Position numbers and translations under genes: made by a program | Notes under the pieces: model-generated | What the model was told of the DNA's origin: nothing | What the model saw: the letters and a program-made list of their open reading frames with translations, nothing else | The model's database searches: none | Assembly (NCBI RefSeq): GCF_001598495.1 | Contig: NZ_BCZB01000009.1 | Span: 37,872-101,871, forward strand | DNA length: 64,000 nt | Reading direction: 5' to 3' | Origin: Neokomagataea thailandica NBRC 106555 | Lineage (GTDB): Bacteria > Pseudomonadota > Alphaproteobacteria > Acetobacterales > Acetobacteraceae | In this document: positions 9,711 to 19,137 of the stretch, one piece after another | How the letters are laid out: each line of letters starts with the position of its first letter | Position numbering within the stretch: the first letter of the stretch is position 1

Positions 9711-12638
9711 ATGCCATCCTCTTTATCGGTGTGCCAAAACGTGACTTTTCCTGAGAACAACGCCATTCGCGTCCGGGGCGCCCGCGCCCATAACCTCAAG
9801 AATGTTGATGCCACCATCCCACGGGATTCTTTGACCATCATCACCGGCCTCTCCGGCTCCGGCAAATCATCCCTCGCTTTCGATACGATCTATGCCGAGG
9901 GCCAGCGCCGCTACGTTGAGAGCCTCTCCGCCTATGCACGCCAGTTTTTGGAGCTCATGGGCAAGCCAGATGTCGACTCCATTGAAGGCCTTTCACCCGC
10001 CATTTCGATTGAGCAAAAAACCACATCGAAAAACCCGCGCTCAACCGTCGGTACCATCACAGAAATCCACGATTATATGCGCCTGCTCTGGGCACGCTCA
10101 GGCACACCTTACTCCCCCACAACAGGCCTACCGATTGAAGCGCAAACCGTCAGCCAAATGGTTGACCGTGTCATGGCCATGCCAGAGGGCACGCGCCTGA
10201 TGCTCCTCGCCCCCGTCATGAAAGACCGTAAAGGAGACGGCAAACGCGAACTCGCCGAACTCGCCCGCAAAGGCTTCGCCCGTGTGACCATAGACGGCAC
10301 ACTCTACGATATTGCTGACGCCCCCGAATTAAACCGCAAAACACGTCACACGATTGAAGCCGTGATTGACCGTGTCGTCGTCAAAGAGGGCCTCGAAACA
10401 CGTCTGGCCGATAGCTTCGAAACCGCTCTCGAACTCGGCGATGGCGTCGCCTTCACCCAAGATGTCAAACGCGCTGGAGAAGACGGGGAAGCCACCCGAA
10501 CCATTTTCTCCGCACGCTTCGCCTGCCCTGTTTCCGGCTTCACCATTGCAGAAATTGAGCCACGCCTCTTCTCGTTCAATGCCCCCATGGGTGCCTGTCC
10601 CTCTTGCGACGGCATCGGCACTGAAACGCATTTTGACGCCAACCTCATCGTACCTGACGACAGCCTAAGCTTAGAGGATGGTGCCGTCGCCCCATGGCAA
10701 GGCAATGGCGCCGAGTGGTACGCCCAAACCCTCGCCGCACTCGCTCGCCATACGGGCGATACCATGCAAACCGCATGGCGTGACCTCAAACCCGAAACGC
10801 AAGACCTCGTTCTCTACGGCACCAAAGAACCCATCGCCATTCCTTACCGCGATGGCAGCACGGTCCACACCGTCACCAAACCCTTTGAAGGTGTCCTCAA
10901 AACACTCCAGCGCCGCATGGCCCAAACAGACAGTATCCATGTCCGTGATGCTCTCACCCGTTACCAATCTGAAAAACCCTGCCGCACCTGCCAAGGCGCG
11001 CGCCTCAAGCCTGAAGCCCTATGCGTCAAAGTCAGTGACCTCAACATCGCCCAAGCATCAGACATGCCCATCCGGCAAGCGCTACACTGGTTTTCCCACG
11101 TTGAAGGCACCCTCACACCACAAAAGGCCGAAATTGCACGCCGCATCCTGCGCGAAATCACAGACCGCCTGCACTTTTTGGATGATGTCGGCCTCGATTA
11201 CCTCACCCTCTCGCGCGGCTCCGCCACATTATCCGGCGGTGAGAGCCAACGCATCCGCCTCGCCTCACAAATCGGGTCTGGCCTCACCGGCGTTCTCTAT
11301 GTGTTGGACGAACCCTCCATCGGCCTACACCAACGGGATAATGAACGCCTCCTCGGCACATTGGAGCGGCTAAAGCGCCTCGGAAACACCGTCATCGTCG
11401 TCGAACATGATGAAGACGCCATCCGCGCTGCCGATTACCTTATCGATATGGGGCCAGGGGCTGGCACACGCGGCGGCAATGTCATCGCCTATGGTACGCC
11501 CGCTGAAGTCGCTCAACACCCAGATAGCATCACCGGCGCTTACCTCTCAGGCCGCAAAGCCATCCCAATCCCCGCCATACGCCGCACAGCCCGCGAAACA
11601 CTCACCCTGCATGGCGCACGCGGCAACAACCTCAAAGACATCACAGTCGATATCCCACTCGGTACCTTCATCGCCGTCACAGGCGTCTCCGGCGGCGGAA
11701 AGTCCACCCTCGTCATTGATACACTCTACAAAGCGCTCTCACGCAGCCTCATGAAATCCAGCGTATCTCCCCTGCCTTATGACCGCCTCACCGGCGTGGA
11801 GCATCTGGATAAAATTATCGAAATTGACCAATCTCCCATTGGCCGCACACCGCGCTCTAACCCCGCCACCTATACAGACCTCTTCACACCCATCCGTGAT
11901 TGGTTCGCTGAACTGCCCGAAGCAAAAGCACGCGGCTACAAACCCGGGCGCTTTTCCTTCAACGTCAAAGGCGGACGGTGCGAGGCCTGCCAAGGCGATG
12001 GCGTTTTAAAGATCGAAATGCACTTCCTTCCGGATGTTTTCGTCACCTGCGACACCTGCAAAGGTGCCCGCTATAACCGGGAAACCTTAGAAGTTAAATT
12101 CCGTGGAAAATCCATCGCCGATGTCCTCGCCATGACGGTGGATGACGCACTCCCCTTCTTCCAAGCCGTACCCCGTATCCGCGACAGGCTGGCCATTCTC
12201 CAACAAGTCGGGCTCGGTTACGTCGCCCTTGGCCAGCAAGCAACCACCCTGTCTGGCGGTGAGGCACAACGCGTCAAACTGTCCAAAGAATTGGCCAAAC
12301 GCGCCACAGGCCGCACCCTCTATATTCTCGATGAGCCCACCACCGGCCTGCACACAGAAGATGTTCGCAAACTGCTCGACGTGCTGCATGCCTTGGTCGA
12401 ACAAGGCAATACCATTTTGGTCATCGAGCATAATCTAGAAGTCATCAAAACAGCCGATTGGCTGATCGATATCGGCCCTGAAGGCGGAGATGGCGGCGGC
12501 CAAATCGTTGCCCAAGGCACACCGGAAGAAATTGCCGCCTGCTCAGCCAGCCATACTGGGCGCTTCCTTGCCCCTCTTTTGAAGGATAGTCCTCACAATA
12601 ACCGCCCCAAAGGCAGCAAAAAGAAGCCTAAAAAGTAA
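9711..12638 (+). CDS. uvrA: Excinuclease ABC subunit A
   Basis: Damage-recognition ATPase of nucleotide excision repair, acting as UvrA2 with UvrB. 975 residues with two ABC modules: Walker [20 protein letters not shown] and [18 protein letters not shown], and signatures [16 protein letters not shown] and [16 protein letters not shown]. Zinc-binding cysteines are present ([16 protein letters not shown]...[10 protein letters not shown]). The C terminus ends in a short lysine-rich tail. Divergent from ssb. All expected motifs are intact. Confidence 0.98.
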   Translation: MPSSLSVCQNVTFPENNAIRVRGARAHNLKNVDATIPRDSLTIITGLSGSGKSSLAFDTIYAEGQRRYVESLSAYARQFLELMGKPDVDSIEGLSPAISIEQKTTSKNPRSTVGTITEIHDYMRLLWARSGTPYSPTTGLPIEAQTVSQMVDRVMAMPEGTRLMLLAPVMKDRKGDGKRELAELARKGFARVTIDGTLYDIADAPELNRKTRHTIEAVIDRVVVKEGLETRLADSFETALELGDGVAFTQDVKRAGEDGEATRTIFSARFACPVSGFTIAEIEPRLFSFNAPMGACPSCDGIGTETHFDANLIVPDDSLSLEDGAVAPWQGNGAEWYAQTLAALARHTGDTMQTAWRDLKPETQDLVLYGTKEPIAIPYRDGSTVHTVTKPFEGVLKTLQRRMAQTDSIHVRDALTRYQSEKPCRTCQGARLKPEALCVKVSDLNIAQASDMPIRQALHWFSHVEGTLTPQKAEIARRILREITDRLHFLDDVGLDYLTLSRGSATLSGGESQRIRLASQIGSGLTGVLYVLDEPSIGLHQRDNERLLGTLERLKRLGNTVIVVEHDEDAIRAADYLIDMGPGAGTRGGNVIAYGTPAEVAQHPDSITGAYLSGRKAIPIPAIRRTARETLTLHGARGNNLKDITVDIPLGTFIAVTGVSGGGKSTLVIDTLYKALSRSLMKSSVSPLPYDRLTGVEHLDKIIEIDQSPIGRTPRSNPATYTDLFTPIRDWFAELPEAKARGYKPGRFSFNVKGGRCEACQGDGVLKIEMHFLPDVFVTCDTCKGARYNRETLEVKFRGKSIADVLAMTVDDALPFFQAVPRIRDRLAILQQVGLGYVALGQQATTLSGGEAQRVKLSKELAKRATGRTLYILDEPTTGLHTEDVRKLLDVLHALVEQGNTILVIEHNLEVIKTADWLIDIGPEGGDGGGQIVAQGTPEEIAACSASHTGRFLAPLLKDSPHNNRPKGSKKKPKK

Positions 12639-12683
12639 TCTCTTCAGGCTGCACGACCGATACTGAAGCTTCTATATTTTCTG

Positions 12684-13445
12684 TCAGCGTCGTCCTGTTG
12701 ACAGGTAAAACATGGCCAGCATAGCGGGGGTAAAGAAAAATAGGCTGGCCAAACACATTAGAGCGGACAGAAGGCCATAATTTCCTATAATTCCCACGAT
12801 TGAGAAAAATGGAATTGTTGTTCCCAGGACAGTACCTCCAATTACTCCGCCGAAATAGAAATCAGAAAAATACATATGAACAACAGGTAGAATATTCCGA
12901 ACGTACCAATGTACAAGCCAGAATGCAAAACCAGTGGCACTAAGGAAAATAAACCAGCTTGGTATGCCCAATCCTTCGGCAATAAGCGCCATATCGCCAT
13001 GCGAACTCAGCGCACGAAGGGGAGCGTAACTCCAGACGTTGAAGACGTTAAACGCCATCAGCCATGTAAAAAACCACATGCATGTGCGCCTCCAAAATGT
13101 CTGTAGAGGTTGCTTCCCTAAAATGCACAAAATGTAACCACAGATTATACTGCCTCCACCATTAGCAATTAGAGGGCCAGCAGCAGCGATTAATGCTCCT
13201 TGTATTCCACTATGTGATGCAAAGATTGCTGCATAATGAACATTTTCGTCGATCTGCTGCTGCATAAGAATATTATCAATGGTCGGTTGGCCATAGTTCA
13301 GTGCAAAAGGATTATCTTTCCAACCCATTGCCCATGCTGTGAATGAATGAGCGAACTCATGCAGGAAAAAATCGATGGCATGAGAAAATATCACAGAAAT
13401 AAAGACTATAATTCCATAGGTATATGGAAGAGCCATTTTCTTCAT
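12684..13445 (-). CDS. Putative membrane-embedded metalloprotease-like protein (HExxH)
   Basis: Polytopic membrane protein of 253 residues with about six hydrophobic segments. The first segment carries HEFAHSFTAWAMGW, an HExxH zinc motif inside a membrane helix, as in site-2 (M50) proteases. A later stretch (FNVWSYAPLRALSSHGD) could provide the Asn/Pro...Asp part of the M50 third-ligand motif, but this is an inference. ATG 13445 has an AGGAA ribosome binding site and is preferred over the 29-codon longer frame. The gene is clearly AT-richer than neighbouring uvrA, suggesting transfer. It is an orphan with no partner gene. Function unknown; inactive relatives of M50 also exist. Confidence 0.7.
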   Translation of the reverse strand: MKKMALPYTYGIIVFISVIFSHAIDFFLHEFAHSFTAWAMGWKDNPFALNYGQPTIDNILMQQQIDENVHYAAIFASHSGIQGALIAAAGPLIANGGGSIICGYILCILGKQPLQTFWRRTCMWFFTWLMAFNVFNVWSYAPLRALSSHGDMALIAEGLGIPSWFIFLSATGFAFWLVHWYVRNILPVVHMYFSDFYFGGVIGGTVLGTTIPFFSIVGIIGNYGLLSALMCLASLFFFTPAMLAMFYLSTGRR

Positions 13446-13606
13446 TAAATTCCTAATACCCGTCACAATCAATATCCTACCCCAAATAATATCATAATAA
13501 TCTTGTATCGACTTTCTTATTACAACACACAAACAATACTAGTGATGCAGCATCCCGGAAAGAGAAGAGAAAAACCTCTCCTCTCAACGCCCCATCACCA
13601 TACTGA

Positions 13607-13944
13607 TCAAGAGCGCCCCCAACCCGGCGGTGGCGCATGAGGGGGCACACCACCTTGAGGACCAACCCCAAACCCACCTTGCCCCGGCAAAACAGGCGGA
13701 ACCCGATGCACCCGCCCAGGCATCGTCAACGCCATATACAGCGCAATAAACCAGCCAAAAAACGTCCACCCCACCAATAAATTCGTAATACACACAAGAC
13801 CGACATAGTCAGAGCGGCGGTTCAGCGCGATAATCGACGGTAAAAAAAATAAAACCCTAAACCAAATATCGGCAAAATGACAAAAAATAAGACTAAAATC
13901 GAAACACCATCATGATTTACATGGTAATAATAATGACAATCCAT
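13607..13944 (-). pseudogene. Superinfection immunity-like small membrane protein, split by a -1 frameshift at an A8/U8 tract
   Basis: Two overlapping frames together encode a protein of the Imm_superinfect type (two membrane segments joined by a basic loop). Frame one starts at ATG 13944 after GGGGA (MDCHYYYHVNHDGVS, then ILVLFFVILPIFGLGFYFF). Frame two continues FLPSIIALNRRSDYVG, CITNLLVGWTFFGWFIAL, YMALTMPG and a Pro/Gly-rich tail to 13607. They join only if one base is re-read in the U8 run (genomic A8 at 13842-13849). Without the shift the product is a 40-residue single-TM peptide ending YRRLSR (stop 13822-13824). It may be a pseudogene, a sequencing error, phase variation or programmed frameshifting. 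Located 64 bases after flgA. Confidence 0.65.
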
Positions 13945-14008
13945 AAGTCATCCCCACATTATACAGCGTGAATTCGGCCATATTTTCCCGTTCTGCGTCA
14001 ATCAAAAC

Positions 14009-15001
14009 TTACAAGGCCGGAAGCTTCATGAACGCCTTATGCCCATGCTCCCCCACAGCCAGTGGTGTTGCCCCCTCCAAAACATCCACCGCACTACGCC
14101 CCATCACACGTCCCGTTAAGATCATCTGGCTCGTACCATTATACACATGCACCATATCCCCCTTACCTCCCGCGTCTAACACCGTGCCAGACACCGTAAG
14201 ATTGATGTTAGGACCATGATACGTCACCACCACAGGAGTGCCGCGCTGTACGATTTGTGGCCGCAATAATTGGGAACTCCCCAGCACCGCGCCCGCGCGC
14301 TCAGCATTGCGCACTACCAGCCCTACAGCATCACCTTCTGCAACCAGTGCATCATCTGGCACCCCACCTAACGGCACCAAACCTGTCGTCACATCTTCCG
14401 CTAAAACAGTCTCTCCGGCATGGACCGAACGCCGCAAAATCACCCCTCGTACACTCGCCTGCACCGCCCCCGACACTGTCAGCATTGTACCACCCTGCGC
14501 CCCAGCATGACGAGGCACACGAAAATACGCCGTAAAATGCTCCCCGCGCCCCGGATGCTCCAACCGCACTAAAACAAGCGGGCCTTGATCTTCAACGGGC
14601 ACCGCAAACGATGTAAAACTCTCGAGCGACACTTCAATTTCCGCATGTTCTGGCACGATCAAAGCTTGCCTAATCATCGGCAATATATCATCCGCAGTCA
14701 CCCACCGCGCATCACGCGTTAATGTCACCGAAGCCGAAGGAGACGCCTCCTGCCAGTCTACCCCAAATTGTGCTGCAATGGCCGTGAGCTGATCTCCTCC
14801 CACCGTATAATGCTGCCCTAAAGCGGGCGCATCGCCAATTTCTACATCTTGCCCCGGCGTTAAACCCGAAAAGAGATCTGAAAGCTGAATACGGTCATGC
14901 CCAATATGAGCCGAAGGCCGTAACGTCGCCGCCTGAACTTGCCCCATGAAAAGCAGCAGCAGCACCAACCACATCACATGAAGCTGACGCCGCCGCATCA
15001 T
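14009..15001 (-). CDS. flgA: Flagellar basal body P-ring formation protein FlgA
   Basis: Periplasmic chaperone for FlgI assembly into the P ring. 330 residues with an N-terminal signal peptide (MMRRRQLHVMWLVLLLLF..QAA) and a C-terminal SAF/FlgA domain (RRSVHAGETVLAEDVTTGLV through ILTGRVMGRSAVDVLEGAT). It is longer than enterobacterial FlgA, which is usual in alphaproteobacteria. It abuts flgG (the start overlaps the flgG stop by one base) and follows flgF-flgG in the same direction. The usual next gene, flgH, is not downstream. Confidence 0.93.
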   Translation of the reverse strand: MMRRRQLHVMWLVLLLLFMGQVQAATLRPSAHIGHDRIQLSDLFSGLTPGQDVEIGDAPALGQHYTVGGDQLTAIAAQFGVDWQEASPSASVTLTRDARWVTADDILPMIRQALIVPEHAEIEVSLESFTSFAVPVEDQGPLVLVRLEHPGRGEHFTAYFRVPRHAGAQGGTMLTVSGAVQASVRGVILRRSVHAGETVLAEDVTTGLVPLGGVPDDALVAEGDAVGLVVRNAERAGAVLGSSQLLRPQIVQRGTPVVVTYHGPNINLTVSGTVLDAGGKGDMVHVYNGTSQMILTGRVMGRSAVDVLEGATPLAVGEHGHKAFMKLPAL

Positions 15002-15792
15002 TAGCGGCCACCCAAATTATTCAACGTCTGCATCATGTCATCAGAAGACGTAATCACTTTACTATTCATCTCATACGCACGCTGCGCCGTAATCAAATCC
15101 GTGATCTCAGACACAACATTCACATTTGATTTTTCAACATAACCCTGCATCACGCCCCCATAACCCGTCGTATTAGGCGTACCGACTTGTGCATCACCAG
15201 ATGCCGCGGTCTGAGTTAGTAAGTTTTGGCCCATCGCAGCCAAACCATTTTCATTCGCAAATGTCGCAAGCTGTAACTGTCCAACAACCGTTGCCGTATT
15301 CTGCCCCGCCACCGTGACACTCACCTGACCAGACTGATCAATACTCACGCTCTGCGCGTTTGATGGAATCGTAATCCCCGGATTAACCGCATAACCATCT
15401 GCCGTGACCAACGCGCCGTTACTATCCATGGAGAGCGTACCATCACGCGTATAGGCCATTTGCCCAGATGGAAGCTGCACTTGAAAGTAACCACGCCCCT
15501 GAATCGCCAGATCCAGCGAATTACTCGTCTGCTCCAAACTACCCTGATCATTAATCCGGTAAATCGCCGCCGTCTTCACCCCCAACCCCACCTGCGCGCC
15601 GGAGGGAACGGTGGTGCCTGTATCAGAAGACGTCGTGCCGACACGCCGCAAATCTTGATACATCAAGTCCTGAAATTCAGCGCGCGCACGCTTATAGCCC
15701 GTCGTACTCATATTCGCGATATTGTTGGAAATCGTTTCAACATTGGTCTGCTGGGCCTGCATCCCGGTGCCGGCAATATCAAGAGAACGCAT
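15001..15792 (-). CDS. flgG: Flagellar basal-body rod protein FlgG (distal rod)
   Basis: Distal rod subunit exported by the flagellar type III apparatus. 263 residues, with the N-terminal rod motif MRSLDIAGTGMQAQQTNVETISNNIANMSTTGYKRARAEF and the C-terminal helix EITDLITAQRAYEMNSKVI..SDDMMQTLNNL typical of FlgG. Length and D0/D1 regions are normal. It lies in the order flgF-flgG-flgA with gaps of 31 bases and none respectively, so it is probably one transcript. Confidence 0.96.
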   Translation of the reverse strand: MRSLDIAGTGMQAQQTNVETISNNIANMSTTGYKRARAEFQDLMYQDLRRVGTTSSDTGTTVPSGAQVGLGVKTAAIYRINDQGSLEQTSNSLDLAIQGRGYFQVQLPSGQMAYTRDGTLSMDSNGALVTADGYAVNPGITIPSNAQSVSIDQSGQVSVTVAGQNTATVVGQLQLATFANENGLAAMGQNLLTQTAASGDAQVGTPNTTGYGGVMQGYVEKSNVNVVSEITDLITAQRAYEMNSKVITSSDDMMQTLNNLGGR

Positions 15793-15823
15793 CAGGTCTC
15801 AATCCTTCATTTAAACATGAAAA

Positions 15824-16579
15824 TCAGGCTGAAACCTGAACAATTTTATCGATGGCATTTTGCTGGCGTGTCGCTTCCGCATTCACAAATTGCGCCATAA
15901 ACTGAAAATTCCGCTGTATATCCAACATCTTGGTCACTTCGCTCATCATCTGAACGTTGCTCCCCTCAAGCATCCCTTGCGCCATATGCGGTTGCTGAAC
16001 CGCTTGCGTCGGCTGATCTGTCATAAACAGATGACCACCCTGTGCTTTCAACGCATTTTCATCCGTTACCGACACAACGGCGATATGCGCTTGGTCACCA
16101 CTTTCTGTTGATAAAATACCATCGCTCGAAATGCTGATTTTCTGGTCACCTTGTGGGATTTTTATCGGTTGCCCGGCGGTATCCAAAAGCGCATTACCGC
16201 TCTCATCCACAATGGTACCATCTGCCTGCTGCTCAAAACGACCCGCACGCGTCAAACGCACGCCATCCGGCGTACGCAGTTGAAAATAACCCTGCCCACC
16301 CAGCGCTACATCGAGCGGATTTCCCGTTTGCTGTAAATCACCCTGCTGCACATCACGATACGTCGCACGATCTTGCGTGTAGGCCTGCGTTTCCGCACCA
16401 TTGGGCTGCCCGGCATGTTGATGTGAGAGATAATCACTAAACAAAATGTCTTCGCGCTTAAAGCCAACGGTCGACGCATTCGCCATATTCGTTGCAATGA
16501 CAGACATCGCACGCTGCTGCGCGTCCATCTTCGATAACGCGATATAAGTCGTATTTTCCAAGACCCAAGACTCCGCCAC
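15824..16579 (-). CDS. flgF: Flagellar basal-body rod protein FlgF (proximal rod)
   Basis: Proximal rod subunit. 251 residues: N-terminal SKMDAQQRAMSVIATNMANASTVGFKRED and C-terminal MLEGSNVQMMSEVTKMLDIQRNFQFMAQF are the family rod motifs; the middle includes the LDVALGGQGYFQL segment shared with FlgG. First gene of a flgF-flgG-flgA unit. The 95 bases upstream, up to the ridA stop, contain the ridA terminator and no evident sigma-54 site. Confidence 0.94.
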   Translation of the reverse strand: MAESWVLENTTYIALSKMDAQQRAMSVIATNMANASTVGFKREDILFSDYLSHQHAGQPNGAETQAYTQDRATYRDVQQGDLQQTGNPLDVALGGQGYFQLRTPDGVRLTRAGRFEQQADGTIVDESGNALLDTAGQPIKIPQGDQKISISSDGILSTESGDQAHIAVVSVTDENALKAQGGHLFMTDQPTQAVQQPHMAQGMLEGSNVQMMSEVTKMLDIQRNFQFMAQFVNAEATRQQNAIDKIVQVSA

Positions 16580-16624
16580 GCTCTAAGCACGCCAAGAATA
16601 GGATCAAGATACTTGCTAAATCGT

Positions 16625-16664
16625 TAAAAATTGGAGGGTAGAACCCCGCAGCGCTCTACCCCTC
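16625..16664 (-). terminator. Probable terminator of the ridA-family gene
   Basis: On the minus strand, gaggggtaga and tctaccctc form a 9-bp stem with one bulge, followed by caattttt. It lies 10 bases after the stop at 16675. Confidence 0.6.
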
Positions 16665-16674
16665 TTCGTCAAAA

Positions 16675-17154
16675 TCAATCGACTTCGAACAAAGCTTCTA
16701 CCTCAACGGGTGCATTCAGCGGCAGGCTTGGCACACCAATAGTGGAGCGCGCATGACGGCCCGCATCACCAAAGACCTCAACCGCCAGATCAGACGCACC
16801 ATTCATCACAACAGCATGCGTCACAAAGTCCGGCGTGCATGCAATGAACCCACCCAAGCGCACAACTTTACGCACACGGGACAAATCACCGCCCAAAGCA
16901 GCCTTCACTTGTGCAATCACATTGATCAAACACGCCTTTGCACATGCCACACCTGTTTCAGCGTCAACATCACCACCGAGCTTACCGGTAGCAAGGAGCT
17001 TACCGTCCACCAATGGCAACTGGCCGGACACAACCAGCGTATTCCCCGTACGGGTCACAGCCAAATAATTAGCAACAGGCGCAGCTGCTTCCGGCAGCGT
17101 AATCCCTAAAGCAGCGAGACGGTCTTCGTAGTTCACATCAGCCATGTCGATCAT
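16675..17154 (-). CDS. RidA family protein (YjgF/YER057c/UK114)
   Basis: RidA proteins hydrolyse reactive enamine/imine intermediates released by PLP enzymes; subgroup members differ in substrate. 159 residues (MIDMADVNYEDRLAALG, or MADVNY as an alternative start), longer than E. coli RidA and of the YjgH/Rid-like length. The conserved Arg in HARSTIGVPSLPLNAPVEVE and the VSGQLPLVDGK strand are present, consistent with an active deaminase. Precise Rid subgroup not determined. Confidence 0.9.
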   Translation of the reverse strand: MIDMADVNYEDRLAALGITLPEAAAPVANYLAVTRTGNTLVVSGQLPLVDGKLLATGKLGGDVDAETGVACAKACLINVIAQVKAALGGDLSRVRKVVRLGGFIACTPDFVTHAVVMNGASDLAVEVFGDAGRHARSTIGVPSLPLNAPVEVEALFEVD

Positions 17155-17214
17155 ATCCTTTGAAAAAAAGTACCAACCCTAGTTTGGAACGTTCCCGCAA
17201 CACTGCCAAGAGCC

Positions 17215-18987
17215 TTACGTCGGGAAAGACTCTTCTCCTGCCAAGGACCGCCGACTGCGCTCCAACTCCTCCGCATAACGCCGTAAGGCATGCTGTTCCG
17301 TCAGCAACCCAACCACCTTGCGTGAAACAACATCATCTACCACAACCAGCGCATCAGCCTCAGCCTGGGTAAAACGCTCAATCGCCTCGCGCACATTCAT
17401 CAGAGGCGTCAAAACATCCCCCCCATGCTGCGCCAGAGCCTCTACCGTTTGTCCACGCGCCCCGTCTGCCAAATGCAAATCTGCAATACCCAGAACACCA
17501 GCATAACGCCCATCGTCATCCAGCAAAATAACCCGCTGCCCGGACCCCGGAGCGAGTACTTTCTGCGCCCGTGTTACCGATGTACGTAACGGTAAACTCC
17601 GTGGAATAGGCCGCATCATACGCCGCACATCCAAAGAGCGTATCCACCCCACATCAACGGCCGAACGGATCGATTCACCACGCAAATGAAAACGCCACGT
17701 CGCAAAGCTATATCCAAACAGCCGCCGTACCGTCAGAAGCGATATAATCGCCGCCACAAAGGTAGCGCCGCTGAAAACCGCACTCCCCGTCATTTCCAAC
17801 GCCAAACACACCATGGTCATCGGGCTTCCAATCACCGCAACAGCCATGGCGCTCATCCCGACCAAAGCTGCAAGGACCATACTGCCCGGTGCCACGCCCA
17901 GCGGGGTCAAAAATACCGTGTAAACCGTTCCCGCTAACGTCCCCAAATACAGAGAGGCAAAGAACAACCCACCTCGAAAGCCCGAACCAATACTCAAGGC
18001 CGATGCCACAGCTTTTAAGAGCAACAACCCCGCCGCCATACGCGGCGTAAAATCACCAGATAAAACACGACGCATCGCTTCATGCCCGGACGACAGAACC
18101 GATGGATGAATCACAGCCAAGCCACTCACCGCCAAGCCACCCAATGCAGGGCGCCCCCAGCCCGGCACAGGCAAACGCCGAAACACCTTCTCCACCTGCG
18201 TAACACCGAACATCACCGCAATCGCCGTCAGCGCAGACAGAACACTAATCAACACCACGCCAATACCCGCATTCCAATCCAACGGCCCGATCGACAAAGG
18301 CGGCAAGGCCATCGGGTTGTGATGCAAAACATGCGCCACCCCCACACCTGCCAAAGCCGCGGCCGCAACCGGCGGCAGGCTCGCCAATGTGTACGAGCCT
18401 ATAACCAGTTCGAAGGCATAGAACGCACCGGTCACCGGCGCATTAAACGCAGCACCAATAGCCGCACCCGCACCCGCGCCGACTAAAACGCGCAAATCAT
18501 CCCGCCGCACACGAAAAGCACGCCCTGCCCAAGACGCACAGGCAGAGCCAATCTGCGTAAACCCGGCCTCCAACCCAATGGATGCACCCGAGCCATTTGA
18601 TAAAATCGTCTGCCCCACCACCACAAGACTATCCCGCAGTGACATCCGGCCACCGTGCAGCGCATTCGCCTCAATCGGGTCAACAGGCTGCCGTGGCACA
18701 AAAACGGCCGCCACAACACCAAATACACCAACCGCCAATCCGCCCAGCGTCAGCGCCAATACCGTCCGCAGAACAGAAAGGTGATCTAACCCCGAAAGAT
18801 GACCCGTGGGAGCATAAGCCACACCATAAAGCCAGCGATGCAGCATCAGCGTGACCGTTGAAATACCAATCACCCACAAAGCCGCCACACCACCCAAAAG
18901 GGCCGATAGCAGCGTGAGCCATATTTCATCAGCCCGCACCCATGAACGCAGCCAAACAGGCGCCAAAAAAGAGCGCGGCTCACGCAT
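17215..18987 (-). CDS. ClC-type chloride channel-like protein with C-terminal CBS domains
   Basis: Inner-membrane ClC superfamily protein, 590 residues. Membrane core about 20-430, C-terminal CBS pair about 455-570 (VILLDDDGRYAGVLGIADLHLADG; DALVVVDDVVSRKVVGLL). Relative to canonical ClC, selectivity regions differ: the loop that normally reads GxEGP is GSGASIGLEAGFTQIGS, and the usual GxFxPxL is GFRGGLFFASLYLG. These changes make transport type (channel or antiporter) and ion uncertain. A second ClC gene at 62208 has the canonical motifs, so the two are not redundant copies. Confidence 0.88.
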   Translation of the reverse strand: MREPRSFLAPVWLRSWVRADEIWLTLLSALLGGVAALWVIGISTVTLMLHRWLYGVAYAPTGHLSGLDHLSVLRTVLALTLGGLAVGVFGVVAAVFVPRQPVDPIEANALHGGRMSLRDSLVVVGQTILSNGSGASIGLEAGFTQIGSACASWAGRAFRVRRDDLRVLVGAGAGAAIGAAFNAPVTGAFYAFELVIGSYTLASLPPVAAAALAGVGVAHVLHHNPMALPPLSIGPLDWNAGIGVVLISVLSALTAIAVMFGVTQVEKVFRRLPVPGWGRPALGGLAVSGLAVIHPSVLSSGHEAMRRVLSGDFTPRMAAGLLLLKAVASALSIGSGFRGGLFFASLYLGTLAGTVYTVFLTPLGVAPGSMVLAALVGMSAMAVAVIGSPMTMVCLALEMTGSAVFSGATFVAAIISLLTVRRLFGYSFATWRFHLRGESIRSAVDVGWIRSLDVRRMMRPIPRSLPLRTSVTRAQKVLAPGSGQRVILLDDDGRYAGVLGIADLHLADGARGQTVEALAQHGGDVLTPLMNVREAIERFTQAEADALVVVDDVVSRKVVGLLTEQHALRRYAEELERSRRSLAGEESFPT

Positions 18988-19137
18988 AATCGACCCCCAA
19001 CAGCACTGCTTCCGATCCCCTTCGTACCAAATGGCTTTAGAATACTAGACAAGCACGCCCCTCATGGGCAGGAGTAGTGCTACTGTTTGACGGTTCCCTC
19101 GCCATCAATCAACACTTCTCTCAGGTAAGCCGCATCT

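Noticed and set aside
10329..10994. Several open frames opposite uvrA
   Set aside because: All lie fully within uvrA and show no protein family signature.
12639..12683. cttcag/ctgaag inverted repeat after uvrA as a terminator
   Set aside because: Only 6 bp with a 15-base loop and no clear T run.
13584..13793. Alternative frame opposite the Pro/Gly-rich tail of the superinfection-immunity-like gene
   Set aside because: Trp/Gly/Val-rich translation is a frame artefact; the FLPSIIAL..LLVGWTFFGW frame is the one matching a family.
18082..18486. Open frame opposite the ClC-like gene
   Set aside because: Rich in Arg, Gln and His as expected from the complement of a membrane protein gene; no support.
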